Assembly: GCF_900101335.1 (NCBI RefSeq)
Contig: NZ_FNKA01000001.1
Location: 1,178,001-1,242,000 of the forward strand
Length of the DNA stretch: 64,000 bases
Direction: 5' to 3'
DNA from: Quadrisphaera sp. DSM 44207
GTDB lineage: Bacteria > Actinomycetota > Actinomycetes > Actinomycetales > Quadrisphaeraceae
Shown here piece by piece: positions 8,571-16,774 of the stretch; within the stretch, counting starts at the first letter, position 1; each line of letters starts with the position of its first letter. Under the pieces are notes generated by a model that saw nothing but the letters and a program-made list of their open reading frames with translations, searched no databases and had not been told where the DNA came from. Both the position numbers and the translations under genes were made by a program.

Positions 8571-9062
8571 TCAGGCGGAGCGCGGGACGGCGCCCTGGGT
8601 CCCCAGGACCGCCCACACGGTGTGCCGGCCCGCGTCGTCGGTGCACGAGCCCCACCCGCTGCACAGGGCGTCGACGATGCGCAGGCCGCGCCCGGACGTC
8701 GCGCCGTCGGCGGCGTCGCGCGGGGCCGGGCCGCAGCCGGCGCCGCCGCCGTCGACGACCTCCAGGCGCACCGCGCGCGCCTCCACGCGCCAGCGCAGCA
8801 GCACGCCGCCGTCGCCCAGCGGCTCGGCGTGCCGCATGGCGTTGCCCAGCAGCTCGGAGACCACCACGGCGGCGTCGTCGACGAGCTCGCGCTGGGCGCG
8901 GGCCGCGGTCAGGGAGGTGACCAGGGCCCGCCGCGCGGTGGGGACGGCCGCGGCGCCGTGGGCCAGGTGCAGCGCCCCGGCGTCCAGCGCGGGCCGCCCC
9001 GGGGGCGCCGGCGCGGGATCGGGCGCGGGGCCCGCCGCGGAACGGCTCGACTCGACCGGCAC
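8571..9062 (-). CDS. ATP-binding protein of the RsbW/anti-sigma kinase type
   Basis: GHKL-fold protein of 163 residues. The N-box appears as VVSELLGNAMRHA (about 67-79), the G1-like segment as RLEVVDGGG, and the G2 box as SGRGLRIVDAL. This set is typical of the many small actinobacterial relatives of anti-sigma factor kinases, which bind or phosphorylate anti-anti-sigma proteins. No anti-anti-sigma or sigma gene lies nearby, so the target is unknown. The first 45 residues are Pro/Ala-rich and probably disordered. It has its own GTG start, separated from the upstream rhodanese gene by 141 bases that contain a hairpin. Confidence 0.8.
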   Translation of the reverse strand: MPVESSRSAAGPAPDPAPAPPGRPALDAGALHLAHGAAAVPTARRALVTSLTAARAQRELVDDAAVVVSELLGNAMRHAEPLGDGGVLLRWRVEARAVRLEVVDGGGAGCGPAPRDAADGATSGRGLRIVDALCSGWGSCTDDAGRHTVWAVLGTQGAVPRSA

Positions 9063-9113
9063 GCTCGTGCCTCCCCCTGTGCGGCTGCGGCAGCCATCGA
9101 CCGCGTCAGCGGT

Positions 9114-9152
9114 ACCCGGCCCGGCGCCGCGTGAAACGCCGGCGGGCCGGGT
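9114..9152 (-). terminator. Hairpin downstream of the rhodanese gene
   Basis: ACCCGGCCCG at 9114-9123 pairs exactly with CGGGCCGGGT at 9143-9152. There is no U-tract, as is common in high-GC Actinobacteria. It lies about 50 bases past the stop of the rhodanese gene and before the ATPase gene. Confidence 0.5.
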
Positions 9153-9203
9153 CGAACCAGCCCGGCCGCCCCGACCGGGCCACCGGCGGTGCCGCTGACC
9201 GGG

Positions 9204-9530
9204 TCAGAGGACCCGCGGCTCCTCGGGGCCCTCGCCGACCAGGGGCAGGCCGGCGTCCTGCCAGGCCCCCATGCCGCCGTCCACGTTGACGGCGTCCACG
9301 CCGTGGTGGGTCAGCCACGCCACCGCGCGCGCCGAGCGGCCCCCCGAGCGGCAGACGACGTACACGTCGTCCTCGGGCAGCTCGCCGAGGCGCGCCGGCA
9401 GGTCGCCGAGCGGGACGTGCACGGCGCCGGGGGCGTGGCCGGCCGCCCACTCGTCGTCCTCGCGGACGTCGAGGAGCACGGCGCCCTCGGGCACCTCGCG
9501 CACGGACGCGGTGGGCAGGTCGCTGGCCAT
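9204..9530 (-). CDS. Single-domain rhodanese
   Basis: Sulfurtransferase-fold protein of 108 residues, one domain only. It shows LLDVREDDEWAAGHAPGAVHVPL near the start, the active-site loop VVCRSGGRSA with the catalytic Cys near residue 60, and the closing VDGGMGAWQDAGLP segment. It could transfer sulfur from a persulfide to a thiol acceptor in the cytoplasm. The ATG start at 9530 fixes the length to the usual single-domain size. It is a lone gene, 43 bases from the upstream CNNM/CorC gene on the same strand. Confidence 0.9.
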   Translation of the reverse strand: MASDLPTASVREVPEGAVLLDVREDDEWAAGHAPGAVHVPLGDLPARLGELPEDDVYVVCRSGGRSARAVAWLTHHGVDAVNVDGGMGAWQDAGLPLVGEGPEEPRVL

Positions 9531-9572
9531 GGCGCCATCGTCGCAGCCGGGCCCGCGGGCCCGGACCCGGGC

Positions 9573-11000
9573 TCAGGGGTGGGGGAAGTCGGGCGCGGAC
9601 GGCGACAGGAGGTCCTCGGAGCGCGTGGGCGCCCAGGCGCGCGAGCCGGGCGGGGCCTCGTCGGCGCGCAGCGGGTGCGACCCGCTGCCCGCCTCGCCGT
9701 CCCCCGGCTCCCCCGGCTCTCCCGGCTCTCCCGGCACGGGCTCGACGCGGATCCGCGCCGGGCGCCGCCCGTCCGTGGCGACGACCGCGAAGCGGTGCCC
9801 GAGGGCCTCCACCTCGTCCCCGACGACGGGCACCCGGCCCAGCTCCGTCATCACGAAGCCGCCGAGGGTCTCGTACGGGCCCTCGGGCAGCGCCAGGCCG
9901 GTCTGGTCGGCCACCTCGTCGCGGTGCAGCAGGCCGTCGAGCTCGCTCGGCCCACCGGCGCGCTGCCCGGCGGCGGCCTCCTGGTCGTACTCGTCCTCGA
10001 TCTCGCCGACGAGCTCCTCGACGAGGTCCTCGAGGGTGACGATGCCGTCGGTGCCGCCGTACTCGTCGACGACGACGGCCAGGTGCCGGCCGCTGCGGCG
10101 CATGAGCGTGAGGGCGGGCAGGAGCGTCTTGGAGCCGGGCAGCAGCGCCACCGGGCGCACGAGGTCGCGCACGGTGCCGCCCCGGCCGCGGCGGGCGGCG
10201 GCGAGCAGGTCGCGCACGTGCACGAAGCCGAGGACGTCGTCCGCGGACTCCCCCGTGACCGGGTAGCGCGAGTGCGGCTGGTCCTCGACCACGGTCGCCG
10301 CCTCGTCCACGCCCAGGGACGCGTCGAGGAAGGCGACCTCGGTGCGCGGGATCATCACCTCGCCCAGGCGCCGGTCGGCGGCGTCGAAGACGTCGGTGAG
10401 CACGGCTCGCTCCTCCGCGCCCAGCTGCTCGTGGCTGCTGACCATCTCCCGCAGCTCCTCCTCGCTGACCTCCTCGCGGCTGGCGTTCGGGTCCAGCCCG
10501 ATCAGCCGGACCACGAGGTCCGTGGAGCGGCCGAGGACCCACACCACGGGCCGGGTCAGGGTCGCGATGCGGTCGAGCACGGGCGCCACGACCAGGGCGA
10601 CGCCCTCGGAGCGCTGCAGCGCGAGGCGCTTGGGCACCAGCTCGCCCAGCACGAGGGAGGCGTAGGAGACGAGGATCGTCACGACGACCAGGGCGACGGT
10701 GGCCGCGATGCCCACGGGCACCCCCCAGGCCTCCAGCTGCGGCTGCAGGCGCCCCGCCAGCTGCGCACCGCCGAAGCTCGCGGCGAAGAAGCCCGCGAGC
10801 GTGACGCCGATCTGCACCGAGGAGAGGAACCGGTTCTCGTCGGCGCGCAGCCGCTCGACGGCGGCGCCGCGCCCGCCGCGGGCGGCCAGGGCGCGCACCT
10901 GGCTGTCGCGCAGGGACACCAGCGCCAGCTCCGACATCGAGAAGAAGCCGCCGACGAGCACGAAGAGGAGGACGAGGGCGATCTCCAGCCAGCTGCTCAC
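9573..11000 (-). CDS. CNNM/HlyC-CorC family membrane protein
   Basis: Hemolysin-C/CorC-type protein linked in other bacteria to magnesium or cobalt efflux. Domain order: an N-terminal DUF21/CNNM membrane domain with about four helices (residues 5-190, containing GGFFSMSELALVSL), a CBS pair (about 215-345, with EVMIPRTEVAFLD and GGTDGIVTLEDLVEELVGEI), and a C-terminal CorC/HlyC domain (YETLGGFVMTELGRVP). The tail after residue 430 is Gly/Pro-rich with a short GEPGEP repeat. Start is GTG 11000. The 475 residues are normal for the family. Confidence 0.9.
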   Translation of the reverse strand: MSSWLEIALVLLFVLVGGFFSMSELALVSLRDSQVRALAARGGRGAAVERLRADENRFLSSVQIGVTLAGFFAASFGGAQLAGRLQPQLEAWGVPVGIAATVALVVVTILVSYASLVLGELVPKRLALQRSEGVALVVAPVLDRIATLTRPVVWVLGRSTDLVVRLIGLDPNASREEVSEEELREMVSSHEQLGAEERAVLTDVFDAADRRLGEVMIPRTEVAFLDASLGVDEAATVVEDQPHSRYPVTGESADDVLGFVHVRDLLAAARRGRGGTVRDLVRPVALLPGSKTLLPALTLMRRSGRHLAVVVDEYGGTDGIVTLEDLVEELVGEIEDEYDQEAAAGQRAGGPSELDGLLHRDEVADQTGLALPEGPYETLGGFVMTELGRVPVVGDEVEALGHRFAVVATDGRRPARIRVEPVPGEPGEPGEPGDGEAGSGSHPLRADEAPPGSRAWAPTRSEDLLSPSAPDFPHP

Positions 11001-11054
11001 GCCCCCATCCTCCCAGCCCCCCGCCGTGGCCCGGCGCAGGAACCGGCGCAGCGA

Positions 11055-11951
11055 TCAGCGCAGGAAGCGGGAGGTGCGCCGGTCGGCCAGCGGCACCCCG
11101 CCGGTCTGGCAGGTGGCGCAGTACTGCAGCGAGCGGTCGGCGAAGGAGACCTCGCGCACGACGTCCCCGCACGCCGGGCAGGGCTCGCCGGTGCGCCCGT
11201 GCACCCGCATCCCGGCTCGCTGCGCGTCCTCCAGCTCCGCCGCGGGCCGGCCCGCGGACGCCGCCACGGCCGCGGGGAGCACCTCGCGCAGGGCCGTCCA
11301 CAGCCGCTGGACCTCCTCGGCGCCCAGGCGGCCGGCGAGGGCGAAGGGCGACAGGCGCGCAGCGTGCAGGACCTCGTCGCTGCAGGCGTCGCCCACGCCG
11401 GCGAGCGCGGTCTGGTCGCGCAGCAGGCCCTCGACCTGCTGGCGCGAGCCGGTCAGCAGCGCGGCGAGGGCCTCGACGTCGAAGGCGGGGTCGAGCGGGT
11501 CCGGTCCGAGCGCGGCGATCGCCGGCACCTGGCGCGGGTCGCGCGCGACGTGGACGGCGAGCTCCTTGCGCGGACCGGCCTCGGTGAGGTCGAAGCCGGG
11601 CAGGCGGCCCTGCGCGGCCAGCCGCTCGTCGACGGCGCCGTCGTCGAGGCGCACGCGCAGCGCCACGACGCCCCGGCCCGGGCGCGCGGCGGCCGCCGGC
11701 AGGGACTCCGACCACCGCAGCCAGCCCGCGCGGGCCATGTGGACGCACAGGTGCAGGCCGGAGACGTCCAGGTCGAGCCACGTCCCGCGCCGCACGACGC
11801 CGGTCAGCTCCTGCCCCGCGAGCGCGGACGGCGGCGGGTCGTGGGTCTTGAGCACGCTGACCGCGGCCACCTCGACGGCGGCGACGACGGACCCGACGGC
11901 GCGCTCGCGCAGGAAGCCCGCGAGGGCCTCGACCTCGGGCAGCTCGGGCAC
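11055..11951 (-). CDS. Fpg/Nei family DNA glycosylase
   Basis: Base-excision repair glycosylase/AP lyase family. The start is placed at GTG 11951 rather than 11957, because only then does the mature protein begin with PELPEVE, whose N-terminal Pro is the nucleophile and Glu the acid. The C-terminal zinc finger is intact: CPAC near residue 246, then YCATC. The H2TH region contains LAGVGDACSDEVLHAARLSP. Unusual: in the beta-hairpin RRGTWLDLDV the position normally held by the conserved Lys (RRGK) is Thr, codon ACG where Lys would be AAG. This may weaken activity or alter specificity. The gene is divergent from the flavoprotein operon. Confidence 0.88.
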   Translation of the reverse strand: MPELPEVEALAGFLRERAVGSVVAAVEVAAVSVLKTHDPPPSALAGQELTGVVRRGTWLDLDVSGLHLCVHMARAGWLRWSESLPAAAARPGRGVVALRVRLDDGAVDERLAAQGRLPGFDLTEAGPRKELAVHVARDPRQVPAIAALGPDPLDPAFDVEALAALLTGSRQQVEGLLRDQTALAGVGDACSDEVLHAARLSPFALAGRLGAEEVQRLWTALREVLPAAVAASAGRPAAELEDAQRAGMRVHGRTGEPCPACGDVVREVSFADRSLQYCATCQTGGVPLADRRTSRFLR

Positions 11952-12052
11952 CGGCACAGCGTGACACGGAACGCTCAGTCAGTACCCGTAACGCCTGGTG
12001 AGGGGGCGGATCGGCCGCCGAGCGCTCCGCGCAACCGGTTCCCGCGGCGTCC

Positions 12053-12082
12053 TTGACCGGGCGCGCCGACGCCGGGTTCGAT
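12053..12082 (+). promoter_or_regulatory. Candidate promoter of the flavoprotein-antiporter-halogenase operon
   Basis: TTGACC (12053-12058) and TTCGAT (12077-12082) are separated by 18 bases, in the 181-base interval between the divergent Fpg gene and the operon. The predicted start lies about 50 bases before the GTG at 12139. Confidence 0.4.
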
Positions 12083-12138
12083 GGCGGCGCGGGGTGCGGT
12101 CGTCGCCGGCCCGCAGCCGGAGCGACCAGGGGAGAGCT

Positions 12139-13344
12139 GTGCCCACCAGCAGGTTGAAGTTCGGGGTGCTCACGTTCCCCGTGCACCGCCCCACCCACAA
12201 CCCGACGCTGCAGCTGGAGACCGACCTGCAGCTGGTCGAGCACTGCGACCGGCTCGGCTACGACGAGTTCTGGTTCGGGGAGCACCACTCCGGCGGCTGG
12301 CAGGTCATCGCCTCCCCGGAGCTGATGATCGCCGCCGCGGCCCAGCGCACGCGCTCGATCCGGCTCGGCACCGGCGTGGCGACGCTCTCCTACCACCACC
12401 CCCTCACCCTGCTGGACCGCATCGTCCAGCTCGACCACCTCACCCGCGGCCGCCTGGTCTTCGGCGTCGGGGCCGGAGCCCTCGCGCTGGACTCCACGAT
12501 GATCGGTCACGACCCGATGCAGGCGCGCCGGATGATGGAGGAGGCCCTCGAGGTCATCACCGAGCTGCTGCGCTACGAGGGCCCGGTCAGCCGCACCACC
12601 GACTGGTTCGTCCTGCGCGACGCGCAGCTGCACCTGCGGCCCCACAGCGAGGAGCTGGACATCCGGGTCGCGGCGTTCAAGTCGCCGTCCGGGCCCCGCC
12701 TGGCGGGCCGCTTCGGCGCCGGGATGCTGCAGTTCGGCGCCTCCGCCTCCATCGGCGGCGGCGTGGAGAACCCCATGACCACCGCCTGGGAGGTCGCCGA
12801 GGAGCAGGCCGAGCGCTACGGGCAGGTCCTCGACCGGCGGCGCTGGTCGGTGGTCAGCCCCGTCCACGTCGCGGAGACCGAGGAGCAGGCCCGCGCGGAG
12901 GTGCGCTGGGGGCTGCGGCACTACATCCGGTTCATGAGCCAGGTCCTGCCGATGAACGTGCCGGTCGACCTCGACGACGTGGACGCCGTGTGCGACGTCC
13001 TCGGCCTCGTCGGGCACGCCGTGGTCGGCACCCCGGCGCAGGCGATCGCGCACATCGAGAAGCTCCAAGAGATCTCCGGCGGGTTCGGCACCTTCGTGAT
13101 CGAGCACGGCGAGCTCGCCGACCCGGAGGCCTCCAAGCGCTCCTACGACCTGTTCGCCCGCGAGGTCATCCCCCACTTCACCCAGCAGACCGGCCCCCGG
13201 GTGGCCGCGTGGCAGCGGGAGCTGGCCCACGACGGGATGACCCGGCGCACCATGGCCGCCGCCCAGGCCCGCGCGGGCATCGCCCACTCCCAGGAGCAGG
13301 CCGCGCGCCGCGCGGCCGGGGAGACGACGAGGCTGTTCTCATGA
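12139..13344 (+). CDS. LLM-class flavin-dependent monooxygenase (limonene-monooxygenase-like)
   Basis: TIM-barrel luciferase-like enzyme of 401 residues that would use reduced flavin and oxygen. It closely follows the LimB-like branch: LKFGVLTFPVHRPTHNP at the N terminus, then YDEFWFGEHHSGGW, RLGTGVATLSYHHPL, and RGRLVFGVGAGALALD. The full-length frame starts earlier, but GTG 12139 has a strong AGGGGAG site seven bases upstream and begins right at the barrel. No flavin reductase is encoded nearby, so reduced flavin must come from elsewhere. It is the first gene of a tight operon with an antiporter and a halogenase-like protein. The substrate is unknown. Confidence 0.88.
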   Translation: MPTSRLKFGVLTFPVHRPTHNPTLQLETDLQLVEHCDRLGYDEFWFGEHHSGGWQVIASPELMIAAAAQRTRSIRLGTGVATLSYHHPLTLLDRIVQLDHLTRGRLVFGVGAGALALDSTMIGHDPMQARRMMEEALEVITELLRYEGPVSRTTDWFVLRDAQLHLRPHSEELDIRVAAFKSPSGPRLAGRFGAGMLQFGASASIGGGVENPMTTAWEVAEEQAERYGQVLDRRRWSVVSPVHVAETEEQARAEVRWGLRHYIRFMSQVLPMNVPVDLDDVDAVCDVLGLVGHAVVGTPAQAIAHIEKLQEISGGFGTFVIEHGELADPEASKRSYDLFAREVIPHFTQQTGPRVAAWQRELAHDGMTRRTMAAAQARAGIAHSQEQAARRAAGETTRLFS

Positions 13345-13351
13345 GCGCGCG

Positions 13352-14671
13352 GTGACCCCGGAGCTCCTCGGCCAGGTCCTCCTGGCGCTGGCGGTCGTCG
13401 TGGCCGCCGCCCAGCTGGGCGGCGCGCTCTTCCGCGCCCTGCGCCAGCCGGCCGTCGTCGGCGAGATCGTCGCCGGCATCGCCCTCGGCCCGAGCCTGCT
13501 CGGCGCGCTCGCCCCCGGCGTCCTGGACGCCCTCGTGCCCCCGGGCACCCGCCCGTTCCTGCAGCTCGTGGCCCAGCTGGGACTGGTCGTCTTCATGCTG
13601 CTGGTGGGCCTGGAGGTCGACCTGGGGCAGGTGCGCCGGCGCGGGCGCCTGGTGGGCACCGTCGCGGCGTCCTCGATCGCGGTGCCCTTCGCGCTCGGGA
13701 CGGTGCTCGCCCTCGCCCTGCACGGCGCCCACGACCGCACGGACGCCGGGCCCGTGGCGCTCGCGCCGTTCGTCGCGTTCCTCGGCACGGCGCTCGCGGT
13801 GACGGCGTTCCCGGTGCTGGCGCGCATCCTGCGCGACCGCGGCCTCGTCGGCACCGGGCTCGGCGGCCTGGCGCTGGCGTGCGCGGCGGTCACGGACGTC
13901 GTGGCGTGGCTGGCGCTGGCCGTGGCGGTGTCCCTGGCCGGGGCGGCCACCGACTCCCCCGCGGCGGTGCTCGGCGGCCTGGTCGCGATCACGGCCGGGA
14001 TGCTCGGGGTCGTCCGCCCGCTGCTCGCGCGGGCCACGGCCCGCGGCCTGCTGGACCGCCTCTCGCCCCGCACCGCCGTGTCGGTGACGCTGCTCGCCGC
14101 GGTGCTGTCCGCCTGGTGCACCCACGAGATGGGCCTGCACAGCGTCTTCGGGCCGTTCCTGCTCGGGCTGGCCCTGCCCCGGCACGCGGTCACCGTCGAG
14201 CGCCTGGAGGTCCGGCTGGCGGACCTGTCCGCGACCCTGCTGCTGCCGGCGTTCTTCGTCGTCACCGGCCTGACCGTGGACCTGACGACCCTCGGCGCCT
14301 CCGGCCTGGCCACCCTCGCCCTCGTGCTGGCCGTCGCGGTCGCCGGCAAGGTCGCCGGCACGACGCTGCCGGCGCTGTGGTGCGGCCTGCCCCGCCCCGA
14401 GGCGCTCGGCCTGGGGATCCTGCTCAACACCCGGGGGCTCACCGAGCTCGTCGTCCTCCAGGTCGGGCTGAGCGCCGGGATCCTCGACGCCCGGCTGCAC
14501 GCCGTCCTCGTCGCCACGGCCGTGCTCACCACGGTGCTCACCGGCCCCCTCCTCGCGCTCGTGCCCCTCGCCCCGCCCGCGGCCCCGGCGGCGGACGCCG
14601 TCCCCGCCCGGCCCGGCCCGGCCCCCGAACCCGCCCCCCGACCGACCCCCTCCGAGAGGACCCCCGCATGA
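13352..14671 (+). CDS. CPA2-type cation:proton antiporter (Kef-like membrane domain)
   Basis: Monovalent cation/proton exchanger of 439 residues with about 12-13 hydrophobic segments. Family features include RQPAVVGEIVAGIALGPSLLG near the start, LVGLEVDLGQVRRRGRLV, and FLGTALAVTAFPVLARILRD with the ion-site region. LNTRGLTELVVLQVGL near the end is typical of CPA2. There is no C-terminal TrkA-N or RCK domain, only a Pro/Ala tail, so nucleotide gating is not expected. It starts eight bases after the flavoprotein stop, and its own stop overlaps the halogenase ATG. It may adjust pH or ion balance, or export, for the flanking redox enzymes. Confidence 0.88.
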   Translation: MTPELLGQVLLALAVVVAAAQLGGALFRALRQPAVVGEIVAGIALGPSLLGALAPGVLDALVPPGTRPFLQLVAQLGLVVFMLLVGLEVDLGQVRRRGRLVGTVAASSIAVPFALGTVLALALHGAHDRTDAGPVALAPFVAFLGTALAVTAFPVLARILRDRGLVGTGLGGLALACAAVTDVVAWLALAVAVSLAGAATDSPAAVLGGLVAITAGMLGVVRPLLARATARGLLDRLSPRTAVSVTLLAAVLSAWCTHEMGLHSVFGPFLLGLALPRHAVTVERLEVRLADLSATLLLPAFFVVTGLTVDLTTLGASGLATLALVLAVAVAGKVAGTTLPALWCGLPRPEALGLGILLNTRGLTELVVLQVGLSAGILDARLHAVLVATAVLTTVLTGPLLALVPLAPPAAPAADAVPARPGPAPEPAPRPTPSERTPA

Positions 14672-16428
14672 GCCCCGAGCCCACGACCACCCCCGCGAGC
14701 GCCCCCGCGCCGACGACCGAGGTGGACGTCGTCGTCCTCGGCAGCGGCATCGGCGGCAGCACCGTCGCGGCCCTGCTGGCCCGCAGCGGCGTCCGCGTCG
14801 CGCTCGTCGACAGCGCCCGCCACCCCCGCTTCGCCCTCGGCGAGTCGACGATCGGGGAGACCTCCTTCCTGCTGCGCCAGCTGGCCGCCCGCTACGACGT
14901 GCCCGAGCTGGCGCACGTGTCCACCTCCGCCGGGCTCGCCGAGCACGTCAGCGCCCGCTGCGGCATCAAGCGCAACTTCGGCTTCGTCTACCAGCGCGCC
15001 GGGCAGCAGCACGCCCCCTACGAGGTCACCCAGTGCAACGTCTCCGCCGGCCCGTTCGGCCCGGAGTCCCACCTGATGCGCGCGGACGTCGACCAGTACC
15101 TCTTCGACGCGGCCGTGCGCTACGGGGCGCTGGCCCGCGAGGGCGTGCGCGTGCAGCACGTGCACCTGGGCGACGACGCCGTCGCCGTGGAGCTCGCCGA
15201 CGGCGAGGTGATCGGCGCCCGGTACGTCGTCGACGCCACCGGGCGCCAGTCGGTGCTGGCGAACCAGCTGGGGCTGCGCGAGGAGCCGTGCCGCTTCGCC
15301 ACCGCCTCCCGCACGATCTTCACCCACATGCGCGGCGTGCGGCGCTACGACGACGTGGACGCCGCCAGCGGCCAGCCCTCCCCCTGGCACGAGGGCACGC
15401 TGCACCACCTCTTCGACGGCGGCTGGATGTGGGTCATCCCCTTCGACAACCACGACGAGGCCGGCTCCGACCTGGTCAGCGTCGGGCTGAACCTGGACCT
15501 GCGCTCGCACCCGGTGCGCGAGGGCGTGCCCGTCGAGCAGGAGTGGGCCGAGTTCCTCGCCGCCCACCCGACCGTGGCCGCGCAGTTCGCCGACGCCGAG
15601 CCGGTGTTCCCGTGGATCTCCACCGGCCGCACCCAGTTCTCCTCCTCGCGCACCGTGGGTGACCGCTGGGCGCTGATGAGCCACGCCGCCGGGGCCATCG
15701 ACGCCCTGTTCAGCCGCGGCATGGCCAACACCATGGCCGTCGTCGAGGCGTTCGTGCCGACCCTGCTGGCGGGCCTGGCCGACGGCGACCTCTCGGCCGA
15801 GCGCTTCGCCTACGTCGACACCCTCAACCAGGCGATCCTCGACAACAACGACAAGCTCATCGCCGGCTCCTACACCGCCTTCCGCGACTTCGACCTGTGG
15901 CGGGCGTGGTCGAAGATGTGGTACCTGGCGTGGAACCTCGGCGTGATCCGCATCGCCGGCTCCTACTACCGCTACCTGGAGACCAGGGAGGTGGCCGAGC
16001 TGGACCGCCTGCACCGGGCCGCGCTGCCCGGCACCTTCTGCCCCGAGCTCGCCTCCGCGCAGGAGCAGTTCGACGCCTGCTACGAGGTCGTGCTCGAGGT
16101 CGAGCGCGGGGAGACGACGCCGGCGGACGCCGTGCCGCGCCTGGCGTTCCTCCTCGGGGACGGCGAGGCCTCGCCGTCCCCGCTGAACCTGCACGACGTG
16201 CTGCGCCGCTGGCACGACGGGTCGGCCGAGACGCAGAAGCTCATCCACGACTGGGGCCGCACGGCCGCCCCGGAGGCGCTGCGCCCGTACTTCGCCTACG
16301 ACCGCGCCACGATCGACCTCGCGGCGCGGCAGGTGCTCGGCGCCGGGCGCCCCGCCGGCCCCGACGTCGTCGACCTGCGCGTGCCGGCCCAGGCCGGCGC
16401 TCAGACCGGGGACGCCGTCCGCGCCTGA
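14668..16428 (+). CDS. Flavin-dependent halogenase-like oxidoreductase
   Basis: FAD protein of 586 residues. It has an N-terminal GSGIGGS dinucleotide motif (25-31), the FALGESTIGE loop (56-64), a Lys at 101 in GIKRNFGFVY at the place of the catalytic halogenase Lys, and the halogenase signature WxWxIP as W253-M-W-V-I-P258. The C-terminal third is largely helical and unlike PrnA/RebH, so the substrate may be lipid-like or carrier-bound rather than free tryptophan. ATG 14668 follows GAGAGGA and overlaps the antiporter stop (ATGA). Hydroxylase or reductase activity in the same superfamily remains possible. It needs reduced FAD from a partner not seen here. Confidence 0.82.
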   Translation: MSPEPTTTPASAPAPTTEVDVVVLGSGIGGSTVAALLARSGVRVALVDSARHPRFALGESTIGETSFLLRQLAARYDVPELAHVSTSAGLAEHVSARCGIKRNFGFVYQRAGQQHAPYEVTQCNVSAGPFGPESHLMRADVDQYLFDAAVRYGALAREGVRVQHVHLGDDAVAVELADGEVIGARYVVDATGRQSVLANQLGLREEPCRFATASRTIFTHMRGVRRYDDVDAASGQPSPWHEGTLHHLFDGGWMWVIPFDNHDEAGSDLVSVGLNLDLRSHPVREGVPVEQEWAEFLAAHPTVAAQFADAEPVFPWISTGRTQFSSSRTVGDRWALMSHAAGAIDALFSRGMANTMAVVEAFVPTLLAGLADGDLSAERFAYVDTLNQAILDNNDKLIAGSYTAFRDFDLWRAWSKMWYLAWNLGVIRIAGSYYRYLETREVAELDRLHRAALPGTFCPELASAQEQFDACYEVVLEVERGETTPADAVPRLAFLLGDGEASPSPLNLHDVLRRWHDGSAETQKLIHDWGRTAAPEALRPYFAYDRATIDLAARQVLGAGRPAGPDVVDLRVPAQAGAQTGDAVRA

Positions 16429-16437
16429 CGTCCCGCC

Positions 16438-16507
16438 CTCCTCCCGTCGTGGTCGTGCAGTTCCCGCCCGCGCGCGGACGGGGATCGCACGACCACGACG
16501 GGAGGAG
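16438..16507 (+). terminator. Perfect 21-bp inverted repeat after the halogenase gene
   Basis: The left arm at 16438-16458 (CTCCTCCCGTCG then TGGTCGTGC) is the exact reverse complement of the right arm at 16487-16507, with a 28-base loop that can pair further. It begins ten bases past the halogenase stop. The right arm ends in GGAGGAG, which is also the only ribosome-binding site for the next gene, so the same hairpin can act as terminator and as a block on translation. Confidence 0.75.
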
Positions 16508-16511
16508 TGGG

Positions 16512-16523
16512 ATGGCCGGATGA
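16512..16523 (+). promoter_or_regulatory. Three-codon mini-ORF overlapping the pspC start
   Basis: ATG GCC GGA TGA begins five bases after GGAGGAG and stops at a TGA that overlaps the ATG of the PspC gene (16520). The mini-ORF start is closer to the ribosome-binding site than the real start is, so re-initiation from the mini-ORF is plausible. Confidence 0.5.
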
Positions 16524-16723
16524 GATCCCTCGTGCGCCCCCGCTCCGGCCGCGTCGTCGCCGGCGTCTGCGCCGGCCTGGCGCGCCGCTTCGGGCTCAGC
16601 CCGTTCCTCGTGCGGCTGCTGTTCGTCCTCTCCCTCGTCCTGCCCGGCACGCAGGTGGTCGTGTACGCGGTGCTGTGGGTGCTCATGCCCTCCGAGGACG
16701 ACCCCCGCGCCCGCAGGCGCTGA
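16520..16723 (+). CDS. PspC-domain protein
   Basis: 67 residues, a stand-alone PspC domain: VVAGVCAGLARRFGLSPFLVRLLFVL, then a hydrophobic stretch (about 27-55) ending in YAVLWVLMPSED. Such proteins are small membrane proteins associated with envelope stress. In Actinobacteria single PspC domains are common and have no fixed role. The ATG at 16520 is 12 bases from the GGAGGAG buried in the hairpin stem. The gene is followed by the phosphoglucomutase gene after about 50 bases. Confidence 0.85.
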   Translation: MRSLVRPRSGRVVAGVCAGLARRFGLSPFLVRLLFVLSLVLPGTQVVVYAVLWVLMPSEDDPRARRR

Positions 16724-16774
16724 CCACCCGGCCGGGCGCCGCGGCTGTTGCCCGATCACCGCCGGAGCGGTGGG

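Noticed and set aside
12139-16428. True bacterial luciferase (lux) operon
   Set aside because: There is a single LimB-like subunit, no LuxB, and no fatty acid reductase genes.
16459-16486. Riboswitch in the halogenase-pspC interval
   Set aside because: The region is one simple hairpin with no ligand-class consensus that I can recognise.
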